A stretch of 26,272 nucleotides of DNA from a virus: the IMG/VR virus record IMGVR_UViG_3300029319_000024, positions 33,367-59,638 of that record. One strand, given 5' to 3'. Shown here one piece after another: positions 4,096 through 12,340 of the stretch; position 1 is the first letter of the stretch; every line of letters starts with the position of its first letter. The position numbers and the translations under genes are program-made. Below the pieces are notes generated by a model. That model was not told the origin of the DNA and searched no databases. It worked only from the letters and a program-made list of their open reading frames with translations.

Positions 4096-6549
4096 ATGGC
4101 AGATGTAGACAAGGCTATTACCTTTGAAGATCAGGTAGAACTAGGAGTTCGTGATCGTTCAAAGGAAATGGAGATTGAGGTCGAGGAAGAAAATCCTGAT
4201 CTTGAAGAGTTTGAGCAAATGGAAGACGGTACCATTATGTTTGGTGCTCCCACACCGCCTGTAGATGATACTGATTTTTACTCTAACCTAGCAGAACAAC
4301 TAGATTCCTCTGATCTTAGCACCATTAAAAACGACTTAATGACTAATGTTGATTCTGACAAAGACTCAAGATCTGATTGGGAAAAGACTTACAGAGAAGG
4401 TCTTGAACAGTTAGGCATGAAGTACGAAGAAAGATCCCAACCATTTGAAGGTGCTTCTGGAGTGATGCATCCTTTATTGGCAGAATCCGTTACTCAGTTC
4501 CAAGCACAGGCCTACAATGAGTTACTCCCATCTCAAGGGCCTGTCAAAACTCAAGTCTTGGGTATGACAACGGCTGAATCTGAGCAACAAGCATCGAGAG
4601 TTCAGGAGTTTATGAACTATCAGCTTATGCAGGTTATGAAAGAGTATGACTCTGAAACAGACCAAATGTTATTTTATTTACCATTATCAGGTTCTGCGTT
4701 TAGAAAAGTTTATTACGATCAAAACCTAGACAGGGCTGTATCTAAATTCATACCTAGTGAGGACTTAATTGTGCCTTACTCGGCTACTGACTTGCATAGT
4801 GCTACGAGGATTACGCATGTAATTGATATGTCGCTAAACGATATTAAAAAACTACAACAAGTAGGATTTTATCGTGATGTAGATATATCTATGGGTAATA
4901 TCATGGCGGATGACTATGATGAGATTCAAGAAGAAGTAGATGAATTACAAGGTGTCAGCCCTAACTACAACGATACTGATACTTGTAAAGTACACGAAAT
5001 ACATACTGAATTAGATATACCGGGCTTTGAGGATTTAGATTCAGAAGGCGAGCCTACTGAGATCAAACTGCCATACATAGTTACCATTGCTAATGATAAG
5101 GTTTTATCTATTCGTAGAAACTACAAAGAAACAGATCAATTAAAGCAACGTATTAACTACTTTGTGCACTATAAGTTTTTACCAGGTCTAGGATTTTATG
5201 GCTTTGGTTTGACGCACATGATAGGTGGCTTGTCTAAAGCATCTACTTCAATACTAAGACAGTTAATTGATTCAGGTACTTTATCTAACTTACCTGCTGG
5301 ATTTAAAGCTAGAGGCATACGTATTCGTAACGATGATCAGCCATTACAACCTGGTGAGTTTAGAGACATGGATGCTCCTGGCGGAAGTTTGCGAGACGCT
5401 TTCGTACCGTTACCTTTTAAGGAGCCAAGTCAAACCTTACTCTCTCTCCTAGGTATCTTGGTCGACAGTGGAAGGCGTTTCGCCTCGATAGCCGATACAC
5501 AAGTAGGAGACAGTAATCAAAATGCACCTGTAGGTACAACGATTGCGTTGCTAGAGCGTGGTACTAGAGTGATGAGTGCAATTCACAAAAGACTGCACGC
5601 ATCTCAAAGAATTGAGTTTGAAATACTAGCTAAAGTATTTAGTGAGTATTTACCACCTGATTATCCTTATCTTACTGCTAACGGCAACCAACTTATTAAG
5701 TCGCAAGACTTTGATGACAGAGTTGATGTCTTACCAGTTTCAGATCCTAATACCTTCTCTATGAGCCAAAGGGTTATGATGGCTCAAGAAATACTTAGAA
5801 CCGTACAAAGTAATCCTGAGATACATGGCCCAACAGGGTTGCATGAGGCTTATCGAAGAATGTACGGTGCTATGGGTGTGCAGAACATAGAACAGCTTTT
5901 GCCACCACCACCTCAACCACAACCTATGGATCCTGCAAATGAAAATGCAATGTTGATTGCAGGTATGCCTGCTCAAGCTTTTTTAGGTCAAGACCATGAT
6001 GCCCATATCAATTCGCACATGTCCTTGTATGGAACTATGACAGCACAAGCTAATCCTGTAGTGTTATCTTTGATTCAAGCACATATCTATCAACATGTAT
6101 CTTTTAGGGCTGCTGAAATAGTTGATGAGCAAAACGCACAAAACCAAGAGTTCCAACAAATGATGCAACAAATACAACAGTTGCCGCCTGAGGTTGCACA
6201 AGGGTATCAACAGCAGATACAAGAAAAAGTGGCTAAAGATGTTGCTGCGGTGGTATCGCAACTTACTGAACAGATCAATGCTATGTTTATGCCACCACCA
6301 CCTCCTGTTGATCCATTGGTAGAATTAAGAGATAAAGAACTAGATATTAAAGCTGATGATGTGCAACGTAAACGTGAAGAATTTGCACAAAGACAAGAGT
6401 TTGATGCTATGAAGGCTATGGAAAATAATAAACTTGCAGAACAAAGATTGGCAATTCAAAGAGAAATAGCTACAATGAAAGATGATATAGCTAGAGAGCG
6501 TATGGATCAAGCCGCACAATTTAAAGCTATGGATATAATGCGAGGATAA
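4096..6549 (+). CDS. Portal protein, P22-like
   Basis: This protein should form the dodecameric ring at one capsid vertex through which DNA enters and leaves. At 817 aa it is near the length of P22-type portals (about 725 aa) and far larger than lambda- or HK97-type ones. An acidic N-terminus (1-75) leads into SDWEKTYREGLEQLGM and PFEGASGVMHPLLAES (about 93-131), which I recognise from P22-like portals of marine phages. The later part is Gln/Pro-rich with polyproline stretches (about 605 and 735). A charged coiled-coil C-terminus (about 745-817) would suit the internal barrel of P22 portal. It lies directly after terL, as expected. Confidence 0.9.
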   Translation: MADVDKAITFEDQVELGVRDRSKEMEIEVEEENPDLEEFEQMEDGTIMFGAPTPPVDDTDFYSNLAEQLDSSDLSTIKNDLMTNVDSDKDSRSDWEKTYREGLEQLGMKYEERSQPFEGASGVMHPLLAESVTQFQAQAYNELLPSQGPVKTQVLGMTTAESEQQASRVQEFMNYQLMQVMKEYDSETDQMLFYLPLSGSAFRKVYYDQNLDRAVSKFIPSEDLIVPYSATDLHSATRITHVIDMSLNDIKKLQQVGFYRDVDISMGNIMADDYDEIQEEVDELQGVSPNYNDTDTCKVHEIHTELDIPGFEDLDSEGEPTEIKLPYIVTIANDKVLSIRRNYKETDQLKQRINYFVHYKFLPGLGFYGFGLTHMIGGLSKASTSILRQLIDSGTLSNLPAGFKARGIRIRNDDQPLQPGEFRDMDAPGGSLRDAFVPLPFKEPSQTLLSLLGILVDSGRRFASIADTQVGDSNQNAPVGTTIALLERGTRVMSAIHKRLHASQRIEFEILAKVFSEYLPPDYPYLTANGNQLIKSQDFDDRVDVLPVSDPNTFSMSQRVMMAQEILRTVQSNPEIHGPTGLHEAYRRMYGAMGVQNIEQLLPPPPQPQPMDPANENAMLIAGMPAQAFLGQDHDAHINSHMSLYGTMTAQANPVVLSLIQAHIYQHVSFRAAEIVDEQNAQNQEFQQMMQQIQQLPPEVAQGYQQQIQEKVAKDVAAVVSQLTEQINAMFMPPPPPVDPLVELRDKELDIKADDVQRKREEFAQRQEFDAMKAMENNKLAEQRLAIQREIATMKDDIARERMDQAAQFKAMDIMRG

Positions 6550-6552
6550 TTT

Positions 6553-6789
6553 ATGAGTTCAGTTAGACAAAAAGCACAAGCCATACACAAGGCTATGTTA
6601 AAAAAAGAAGAGGAAATACTAAATGGTAATCAACCGATCATCAATGAAGATGCAAATAACGAAACCGAAGTCAAAGAGACTAAAGAAAAAACGGTCAAAA
6701 AAACTTCGACTAAAGCGAAAACTAAAAAGGTAACTAAGTCAGCTCCTAAAAAAAGAGGCAGACCTAAGGGATCTAAAAATAAAAAATAA
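6553..6789 (+). CDS. Small AT-hook protein (78 aa)
   Basis: A helical, charged N-terminus (1-25) and a low-complexity Glu/Thr/Lys linker lead into a canonical AT-hook at residues 67-76, KKRGRPKGSK, whose RGRP core binds the minor groove of AT-rich DNA. The gene lies three bases after the portal stop, with GAGG as ribosome site. In this AT-rich genome the protein could bind phage DNA during packaging or condense it inside the head. This role is inferred from the motif alone. The C-terminal half would be disordered without DNA. Confidence 0.8.
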   Translation: MSSVRQKAQAIHKAMLKKEEEILNGNQPIINEDANNETEVKETKEKTVKKTSTKAKTKKVTKSAPKKRGRPKGSKNKK

Positions 6790-6802
6790 TATAGGAATCA
6801 CT

Positions 6803-6973
6803 ATGACAAAAGTAAAATCAAGCGTAACTATTAAAGATCAAGGAGAAGTTAAATACTCTACTCCTGAAAAAATACCTAATGCTTCTGCTCCACAACCTAA
6901 AGGCTATGGCGGTGGCAAGTCAAGAGGTGGTCGTGCTGCACTTAGAGGAACTAAGTTTAAAGGCGTATTTTAA
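6803..6973 (+). CDS. Small Gly/Arg-tailed protein, unknown function (56 aa)
   Basis: An ATG at 6803, with ATAGGAATCACT upstream (a modest ribosome site), opens a 56-codon frame whose TAA overlaps the next ATG (TAATG). The C-terminus is GYGGGKSRGGRAALRGTKFKGVF-like, a Gly/Arg-rich tail. Such tails (RG-rich, ending FKGVF or similar) occur on several tiny proteins of marine phages. The protein lies between the AT-hook gene and the proline-rich gene and is perhaps another nucleic-acid-binding or virion accessory factor. Tight coupling with its neighbours argues that it is real. Confidence 0.65.
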   Translation: MTKVKSSVTIKDQGEVKYSTPEKIPNASAPQPKGYGGGKSRGGRAALRGTKFKGVF

Positions 6974-7875
6974 TGGGATTATTTAGTACCAAATTAAGAG
7001 ACGCTATTAAAGCTAAAAATCAAAGTCAAGGTCAAGGCTCTATGCCAGCTGTACCTAGACCTAGACCTACCTTAATTCAAGGTGGCCCAGCTTATTTTAC
7101 TCCTGAGGGGTATGTACCTCCTGTGCAACCAGAACAAGCTTTCATGCCTACAGATGTTATGCGTGATCCAATAGCAGATATGTTTGCTGCTCAACCACCA
7201 TTAACTAGAGGGCCTAGCTTGCCCAAACCTCCGATACCTCCTAGAGAAGATCAAATATTTATAGACGATATGCCTCCCTTAAGACAAGAACCTCCTATGA
7301 TAGTAGAGGAGCCTCCAGTTATTGTAGATGAACCTCCTATAACTATTGAGGATATAGATGAAATAAGAAGAGGTAGAGGCGGCCCTCGAGGTATGGGTGG
7401 CCCTCAAATACAAAGAGCAATAGGTATGGGTGGCGATATGATGCCACCTACAATTAAAGTGCCACCTAGAGAGTTACCACCAACTAGAGATTTACTTGAT
7501 TATGGCTATGGCCCAGGAATAATGCCTCCATTGCCAGATGATTTCTTTATAGAGGAAGATTTACCAAAACCACCACCAACTAGCGAAAAAATATTACAAA
7601 AACCAATCATGCCTCCAAGACGTGATGATTTCATGTCTATAGATAGATTGATAGATAGGGATCGACCATTACCAAGACTAGATATAATGCCAATTCGTTT
7701 GCCTGAGCCTATGCCTATTTTACCTAAGCCTATGCCTATGAGACCAAGAATGCCGATGCCCGGACCCATAGCAACGCCTATGCCTATGGCACCAATAAAT
7801 TTACCAAAAATAGAATTACCAAGAACAAACAGAATGAATGTAATAGATAGACCGATGCCTATGATGTTAAGATGA
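6973..7875 (+). CDS. Proline- and methionine-rich disordered protein (300 aa)
   Basis: After a short helical start (MGLFSTKLRDAIKAKNQ) the whole protein is low-complexity. It has PP pairs throughout, repeated acidic phrases such as EEPPVIVDEPPITIED (about 111-126) and a Pro/Met-rich end with many PMP units (about 240-285). No fold, membrane segment or enzyme motif is visible, and it should be largely disordered or polyproline-helical. The gene lies in the head module between portal and co-chaperonin genes and its start overlaps the preceding stop. A linker or internal head protein is possible, but no function can be assigned. Confidence 0.75.
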   Translation: MGLFSTKLRDAIKAKNQSQGQGSMPAVPRPRPTLIQGGPAYFTPEGYVPPVQPEQAFMPTDVMRDPIADMFAAQPPLTRGPSLPKPPIPPREDQIFIDDMPPLRQEPPMIVEEPPVIVDEPPITIEDIDEIRRGRGGPRGMGGPQIQRAIGMGGDMMPPTIKVPPRELPPTRDLLDYGYGPGIMPPLPDDFFIEEDLPKPPPTSEKILQKPIMPPRRDDFMSIDRLIDRDRPLPRLDIMPIRLPEPMPILPKPMPMRPRMPMPGPIATPMPMAPINLPKIELPRTNRMNVIDRPMPMMLR

Positions 7876-7914
7876 GAGGAAGAAGTAGATAGTTTAAAAT
7901 TAGGAGAGAGCTAA

Positions 7915-8109
7915 TTGGACGGAATAAGACTAGCAGAGTATTTTTTAAAAACTTTGCGAGAAAGAGAGAGAAATGCTGTTGACATTATTGCTAGTGGCAA
8001 TATAAAATCAATGGAAGATTACAAATATGTTATGGGAGAGTTATCAGCGATTCGCTCCTTACAACAAGATTTAAGAGAAACGCTGCAAATGGATGACATC
8101 GATGATTGA
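7915..8109 (+). CDS. Small helical protein with TTG start (64 aa)
   Basis: TTG at 7915 follows AGGAGAG (7902-7908) at six bases, an ideal ribosome site, and no upstream ATG competes, so a non-ATG start is well supported. The product is entirely helical by composition (RLAEYFLKTLRERERNAVDII) with an acidic end and is likely a small coiled coil. It overlaps the co-chaperonin gene. Similar short proteins follow portal genes in related marine phages as far as I recall. Its function is unknown; head assembly is the contextual guess. Confidence 0.75.
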   Translation: MDGIRLAEYFLKTLRERERNAVDIIASGNIKSMEDYKYVMGELSAIRSLQQDLRETLQMDDIDD

Positions 8110-8599
8110 AAAAGTCGCAGAAAAAACACAATTTGAAAAACATAAAGAACAAATTGCAAAAGAGAAAGCAGAAGAGTCTTCAGAACTAGATAAAGCTTTC
8201 ATAAATTCACAAGAAAGGGTATTAGATCCTAAATTACTAGATAAATCACTACTTGAAAGAATGCCTGATCCTGTTGGATGGCGGATACTTGTATTGCCAT
8301 ACAGAGGCAAAGGTCAGACTGACGGTGGTATTCAGCTAGTTAAAGAAACCGTAGACAGAGAAGCTTTAGCTACAGTAATCTGCTATGTTTTAAAGGTAGG
8401 CCCTTTAGCTTATAAAGATAATAAATTTGGTCAGCCAAATAAATCTAACACTCCTTGGTGCAAACAAGGTGATTGGATCTTAATTGGCAGATACGCAGGA
8501 ACTCGTTTTAGATTAGAAGATGAAAACGAAGTTCGTATTATTAACGATGATGAAGTGATTGCGACAATCCTTGATCCAGATGACATTAAATCTTTATAG
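8093..8599 (+). CDS. GroES-like (Cpn10) phage co-chaperonin
   Basis: Residues about 58-162 follow the Cpn10 plan: a PVGWRILVLPY strand, a flexible loop ending in GGI (78-80), the mobile-loop-like segment, YVLKVGPLAYKD (98-109), GDWILIGRYAG (126-136) and EVRIINDDEVIATI near the end. These correspond to the GGIVL, VLAVG, VGDIVIF and SESDILAIV regions of GroES. About 55 extra charged helical residues precede the domain. The gene lies just before scaffold and capsid genes, as expected for a factor that, like T4 gp31, partners host GroEL to fold the capsid protein. The start may instead be the ATG at 8102; both overlap the upstream gene. The partner is inferred. Confidence 0.8.
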   Translation: MTSMIEKVAEKTQFEKHKEQIAKEKAEESSELDKAFINSQERVLDPKLLDKSLLERMPDPVGWRILVLPYRGKGQTDGGIQLVKETVDREALATVICYVLKVGPLAYKDNKFGQPNKSNTPWCKQGDWILIGRYAGTRFRLEDENEVRIINDDEVIATILDPDDIKSL

Positions 8600-8608
8600 G
8601 AGTAAAGA

Positions 8609-9622
8609 ATGAGTGAAGAAGCATTAAACATAGATGAACCACAAAGCATAGATGTTGAAATAACAGATGAAAAAATAGAAAAGGCAGCCCTTCCTGAAAA
8701 TAGAAGGGTTGAGGAAGAGGTGCAAGAAAACCCTGTAGAAGTAGAGGTTAGTCAAGAAGTAGCACCTGTATCTGAAGATCAAATACAAGAGGATTTTGAG
8801 GCATCGCCTAAAGTAGAAGAAAAAGTAAAAGATCAATCAGATGTAGAAAAAAGAGCAGCGTTAGCTCAAAACAGAATAAACAAAGCTGTAGCACAAGCTA
8901 AAGAGTTTCAAAGAAGAGAGCTCATGGCTGTTCAATATGCTAACGAACTTAAAGAACAAAACGAACAATTAAGACAGTCGCAAAAAGTTTTTCAATCTAA
9001 TTATGGTGATGAGTTTTCAAATAGAGTTGAATCTCAACTAGCATTATCAAAACAAGCTTTAAAACAAGCTACTGAAGCTGGAGATGCAGAGGCTATAGCA
9101 ACTGCAACTGAAGCATTAAGCATGGCTACTGCTGATAAAGCTAGGCATGAACAATATAAACAACAGCAAAAACAATACGATGCTCAAGAGCAAGCGTATT
9201 TAGAACAAGCTCAACAACAACAGACCTATCAGCAAAATCAACCTGTTGAAAATGAATACAATGAACCATCAGACAAAGCTAGAGAATGGGCAAATAAAAA
9301 TACTTGGTTTGGAAAAGATCAAGTTGCAACCAGTGTTGCTTTTGCAATTCATAAACAATTAGAGAACGAAGGCTTTGACACAGAGAGTGATGAGTATTAT
9401 AGTGAGATAGATAAACGAGTGCGACAAGAGTTGCCTCAAAGATTTAACGTGGAAGCAGACAAAAAACCCGTCCAAACAGTCGCTTCAGCCACACGCAACA
9501 CATCGACTGGACGCAAACAAAATCGTATCGAGTTGACACCGAGCGAACAAGCACTAGCTAAAAAACTTGGAGTGTCATTTAAAGATTACGCAATACAAAA
9601 AGCGAGGTTACAAAAATCATGA
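8609..9622 (+). CDS. Capsid scaffolding protein (putative)
   Basis: The protein has the composition of a phage scaffold: a very acidic, disordered N-terminus (about 1-80), a long Gln/Ala/Lys coiled-coil middle (about 85-215) and a C-terminal helix-turn segment, ELTPSEQALAKKLGVSFKDYA. That C-terminal form is common in scaffold proteins of podoviruses. It lies two genes ahead of the major capsid protein with a TAGGAG ribosome site. It should guide capsid assembly and leave before or during packaging. No protease motif is seen, and no separate prohead protease is recognisable in the window. Its stop overlaps the next start (ATGA). Confidence 0.75.
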   Translation: MSEEALNIDEPQSIDVEITDEKIEKAALPENRRVEEEVQENPVEVEVSQEVAPVSEDQIQEDFEASPKVEEKVKDQSDVEKRAALAQNRINKAVAQAKEFQRRELMAVQYANELKEQNEQLRQSQKVFQSNYGDEFSNRVESQLALSKQALKQATEAGDAEAIATATEALSMATADKARHEQYKQQQKQYDAQEQAYLEQAQQQQTYQQNQPVENEYNEPSDKAREWANKNTWFGKDQVATSVAFAIHKQLENEGFDTESDEYYSEIDKRVRQELPQRFNVEADKKPVQTVASATRNTSTGRKQNRIELTPSEQALAKKLGVSFKDYAIQKARLQKS

Positions 9623-10119
9623 GCAAAGACATAGATAATAAAACTGAAGATAACAGAGCTACTAGAAACTCTGATACTAGAGAAACAAACACTAGGCCAA
9701 AAGCCTGGAAGATGCCTTCAGCGTTAGAATTACCAGAGGAAGCTGTAGAATTAGCTGAATCACAAGGTATTACTTATCGTTGGATCAGAGAGTCTATACT
9801 AGGCCAAGATGACAAAACGAATGTCTCAAAAAGATTTCGTGAAGGATTCGCGGTTGTTAGACCAGAAGAATTACCTGGCTATCATGATTTACCTACTGTC
9901 GATGATGGTCGTCACGCAGGAGTAATTGGAGTTGGTGGGTTGATACTGTGCAAAATAGATAAAGAAATCGCAGATCAAAGAAATGACTTTTTTGAACAAC
10001 AAACCAATAATCAAATGTCTGCTGTCGAGAATGACCTAATGCGTGAAGAGAATCCTGCGATGCCAATCTCGAAAGAGATTAAGTCAAGGGTGACTTTTGG
10101 TGGAGAAAACAAAGCCTAG
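9619..10119 (+). CDS. Conserved phage head-module protein, unknown function (166 aa)
   Basis: An N-terminal disordered, charged region (1-45) leads into a conserved-looking part with YRWIRESILGQDD (about 53-65), VSKRFREGF and DDGRHAGVIGVGGLILCKI (about 96-114). This pattern is familiar from structural-region proteins of marine podoviruses beside the capsid gene. No enzyme motif is visible. It lies between scaffold and the capsid-associated protein, overlapping scaffold by four bases. A minor head protein or assembly factor is the likely role, by context only. Confidence 0.75.
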   Translation: MSKDIDNKTEDNRATRNSDTRETNTRPKAWKMPSALELPEEAVELAESQGITYRWIRESILGQDDKTNVSKRFREGFAVVRPEELPGYHDLPTVDDGRHAGVIGVGGLILCKIDKEIADQRNDFFEQQTNNQMSAVENDLMREENPAMPISKEIKSRVTFGGENKA

Positions 10120-10164
10120 CTTTGTGAACTCTGAAGTTATAATTATTTTATAGGAGAAACAAAA

Positions 10165-10749
10165 ATGGCAAATCAAGATGCTGCTTTTGGAATGAAGCCT
10201 GTAAGAATGATGGGTGGTTCACCTTATACTGGTGGACAAAGTCGTTATAGAATAGCTGCAAACTACGGAACAAGTATCTTCCAAGGAGATATGGTTGCTC
10301 AAGTAACTGGAGGCGGTATTGAAGTACACGCTGACGGTGGCACAGTTCCTGTGGTTGGAGTATTCAATGGATGTTCTTACACCGATCCGACTACAAGCGA
10401 ACAAGTATTTAGTAATTACTATCCTGCAAGCACTAATGCTTCAGATATAATTGCTTTCGTAATCGATGATCCTAATGTGGTCTTCGAGGTACAAGCAGAT
10501 GACACTTTCCCAGTGGCTGATCTGTTTGGAAACTTTGACATTGTTTACACAAGTTCAGGGAGTACCGTCACAGGTATTTCAGGAGCTGAGTTAGATGTCA
10601 CAACAGGTGCAACTACAACAAATTTACCGCTAAAAGCGATTGATATTTCAGAAGATCCTGAAAATTCAGACGTTGCTACGGCAAATACAAACGTTTTAGT
10701 TGTTATTCAAAATCATATCTGCGGCATAAAAGGTGCAGGTCTAGCTTAA
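10165..10749 (+). CDS. Putative capsid decoration/structural protein (194 aa)
   Basis: The sequence starts MANQDAAFGMKPVRMMGGSP and continues with beta-rich, Gly/Thr/Val segments (YRIAANYGTSIFQGDMV; VPVVGVFNGCSY; DDPNVVFEVQAD). I recognise this layout in proteins placed just before the major capsid gene of many marine phages, where they are usually called structural or head-decoration proteins. It has a strong ribosome site (TAGGAGAAAC) and a short gap to the capsid gene. An outer capsid or spike role is inferred from position and beta-rich composition, not from a defined motif. Confidence 0.7.
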   Translation: MANQDAAFGMKPVRMMGGSPYTGGQSRYRIAANYGTSIFQGDMVAQVTGGGIEVHADGGTVPVVGVFNGCSYTDPTTSEQVFSNYYPASTNASDIIAFVIDDPNVVFEVQADDTFPVADLFGNFDIVYTSSGSTVTGISGAELDVTTGATTTNLPLKAIDISEDPENSDVATANTNVLVVIQNHICGIKGAGLA

Positions 10750-10764
10750 TAAGGAGTATAAATT

Positions 10765-11673
10765 ATGGCTATTTCAAGAGCTCAATTAGCGAAAGAATTA
10801 GAGCCTGGGTTGAATGCCTTATTTGGCATGGAATACAACAGGTATGAACAACAACATGCAGAAATCTATGAGACAGAATCATCAGATAGAGCATTTGAAG
10901 AAGAAACCTTAATAGTAGGTTTCGGTAACGCAAAAGTAAAAACTGAAGGACAAGGCGTGGCATTTGACCAAGCTTCTGAAGGTTTTACTGCAAGGTACTC
11001 ACATGAGACTATTGCGTTAGCATTTGCATTAACTGAAGAAGCTATCGAAGATAATCTGTATGATAGATTAGGAGCCAGATACACAAAGGCTTTAGCAAGA
11101 TCAATGGCACACACAAAGCAAGTAAAAGCTGCGTCTGTGCTTAACAACGCATTCTCATCAAGTTACACTGGAGGAGACGGCAAGGCACTTGTTGCTACTG
11201 ATCACCCACTAACAGGTGGTGGTACATTTAGTAACAGACCAAGCACTTACACTGACTTGAATGAGACTTCATTAGAAGATGCACTTATTTCAGTTTCAAC
11301 TTTTGTTGATGACAGAAATATGGTTATTGCTTTACAAGGGCAAAAATTAATCATTCCACCACAATTACAATTTGTGGCTGATAGATTATTACAATCACCC
11401 GGTAGAGTAAGCACATCAGATAATGATATTAATGCTATTAAAAACATGGGCATGGTACCAGAGGGTTATTCTGTAAATAACTTCTTAACTGATACCGATG
11501 CTTGGTATTTAATAACAGATTGTCCTGATGGATTTAAACACTTCGAGAGATCACCTCTTTCAACTTCTATGGAAGGTGACTTTGATACTGGCAATGTCAG
11601 ATTCAAAGCTAGAGAAAGATACTCATTTGGATTCTCAAATCCAAGAGCAGTGTTTGCATCTCAAGGTGCATAA
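10765..11673 (+). CDS. Major capsid protein (HK97 fold)
   Basis: The 302-aa product has the features of HK97-fold capsid subunits of the Mu gpT-like kind. These are an N-terminal helical arm (AISRAQLAKELEPGLNALFG), the ETIALAFALTEEAIEDNLYDRL spine-helix region (about 80-100), a DHPLTGGGTFSN segment (about 147-158), an IIPPQLQFVADRLLQSPG strand-helix and a C-terminal RYSFGFSNPRAVF. There is no long N-terminal delta domain, consistent with a separate scaffold gene. AAGGAGTATAAATT is a strong ribosome site, and a strong terminator follows directly, as expected for the most highly expressed gene of the operon. Confidence 0.9.
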   Translation: MAISRAQLAKELEPGLNALFGMEYNRYEQQHAEIYETESSDRAFEEETLIVGFGNAKVKTEGQGVAFDQASEGFTARYSHETIALAFALTEEAIEDNLYDRLGARYTKALARSMAHTKQVKAASVLNNAFSSSYTGGDGKALVATDHPLTGGGTFSNRPSTYTDLNETSLEDALISVSTFVDDRNMVIALQGQKLIIPPQLQFVADRLLQSPGRVSTSDNDINAIKNMGMVPEGYSVNNFLTDTDAWYLITDCPDGFKHFERSPLSTSMEGDFDTGNVRFKARERYSFGFSNPRAVFASQGA

Positions 11674-11689
11674 TCTTTGTTGATTATTT

Positions 11690-11716
11690 AAGGGAGCTTC
11701 GGCTCCCTTTTTTTTT
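11690..11716 (+). terminator. Strong terminator after the major capsid gene
   Basis: The stem AAGGGAGC (11690-11697) pairs with GCTCCCTT (11702-11709) around a UUCG tetraloop closed by C-G, the especially stable kind. T continues to 11716, giving nine T in total. It lies 17 bases after the capsid stop and would end or reduce the head-gene transcript. Confidence 0.95.
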
Positions 11717-11760
11717 GCACAAAACTAATATACAATCAAATATCTAGGGTTTATTAACTT

Positions 11761-11802
11761 GTTCTACAGACTGACCTAGCAGACTAGCCAAGACAGTAGA
11801 AC
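11761..11802 (+). promoter_or_regulatory. Imperfect stem-loop in the leader of the next transcript
   Basis: GTTCTAC (11761-11767) and GTAGAAC (11796-11802) form a perfect 7-bp inverted repeat. Inside lie two CAGACT copies 13 bp apart (11767, 11780) and an inner CTAG/CTAG pair (11776-11779, 11784-11787). It occupies the 107-base gap between the capsid terminator and the next ribosome site (CGGGAG), so it would be in the 5' leader of the tail-gene transcript or at its promoter. I found no convincing -35/-10 pair nearby. Confidence 0.45.
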
Positions 11803-11823
11803 TTATTTTTCGGGAGAAAAATT

Positions 11824-12330
11824 ATGGCAAAAAGCACTTTTTCAGGCCCAATACAATCTTTAGCAGGATTTATTTCGGCAGGTAATGCAAACGTAGTTAG
11901 CTTAACGGCTGATACCACACTAACAGTAGCTTCTCATGCAGGTAAAATTCTTACTTGTAATGATGCAGATGGTAAATTTACTTTACCTAGTATTGTTGCA
12001 ACAGATCCTGGTGATAACACTGATCCAAATCAGTTGAATAATCTAGGAGCTTCTTTCTTTTTTGTTGTAGAAACTGCAGCTACAGATATGGATATTCTTA
12101 CTGATGGAACTGATAAGTTCGTAGGTGGTCTTTATACTGGCGTAGATGATGCAACAGGTAAAACATTTATATCTGGTGCTTCAAATGATGTTATTACTTT
12201 GAATGGCTCTACCAAAGGCGGATTAGCTGGTAGTATTATCAAAGTAACTGCTATGGCCTCAGCTAAATATGCAGTAGAGGGTATTACACTAGGATCAGGA
12301 ACTTTAGTAACACCATTTGCTGACGCATAA
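11824..12330 (+). CDS. Conserved beta-rich phage structural protein (168 aa)
   Basis: It starts MAKSTFSGPIQSLAGF, a beginning I associate with structural proteins next to the capsid gene in marine podoviruses. The rest is Gly/Thr/Val-rich and beta-like (VVSLTADTTLTVASHAGKILTC), typical of decoration or small tail proteins. No catalytic motif or membrane segment is visible. It is the first gene after the capsid terminator and structured leader and has the ribosome site CGGGAGAAAAATT. A virion role is inferred from context and composition. Confidence 0.7.
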   Translation: MAKSTFSGPIQSLAGFISAGNANVVSLTADTTLTVASHAGKILTCNDADGKFTLPSIVATDPGDNTDPNQLNNLGASFFFVVETAATDMDILTDGTDKFVGGLYTGVDDATGKTFISGASNDVITLNGSTKGGLAGSIIKVTAMASAKYAVEGITLGSGTLVTPFADA

Positions 12331-12340
12331 GGAGTAGCTC

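Noticed and set aside
5267-5452. 61-codon frame inside the portal gene on the same strand
   Set aside because: An out-of-frame shadow fully inside the portal gene with no ribosome site.
7506-7769. Antisense 87-codon frame under the proline-rich gene
   Set aside because: It reads Gly/Ile repeats because the sense strand is Pro/Met-rich; no start context.
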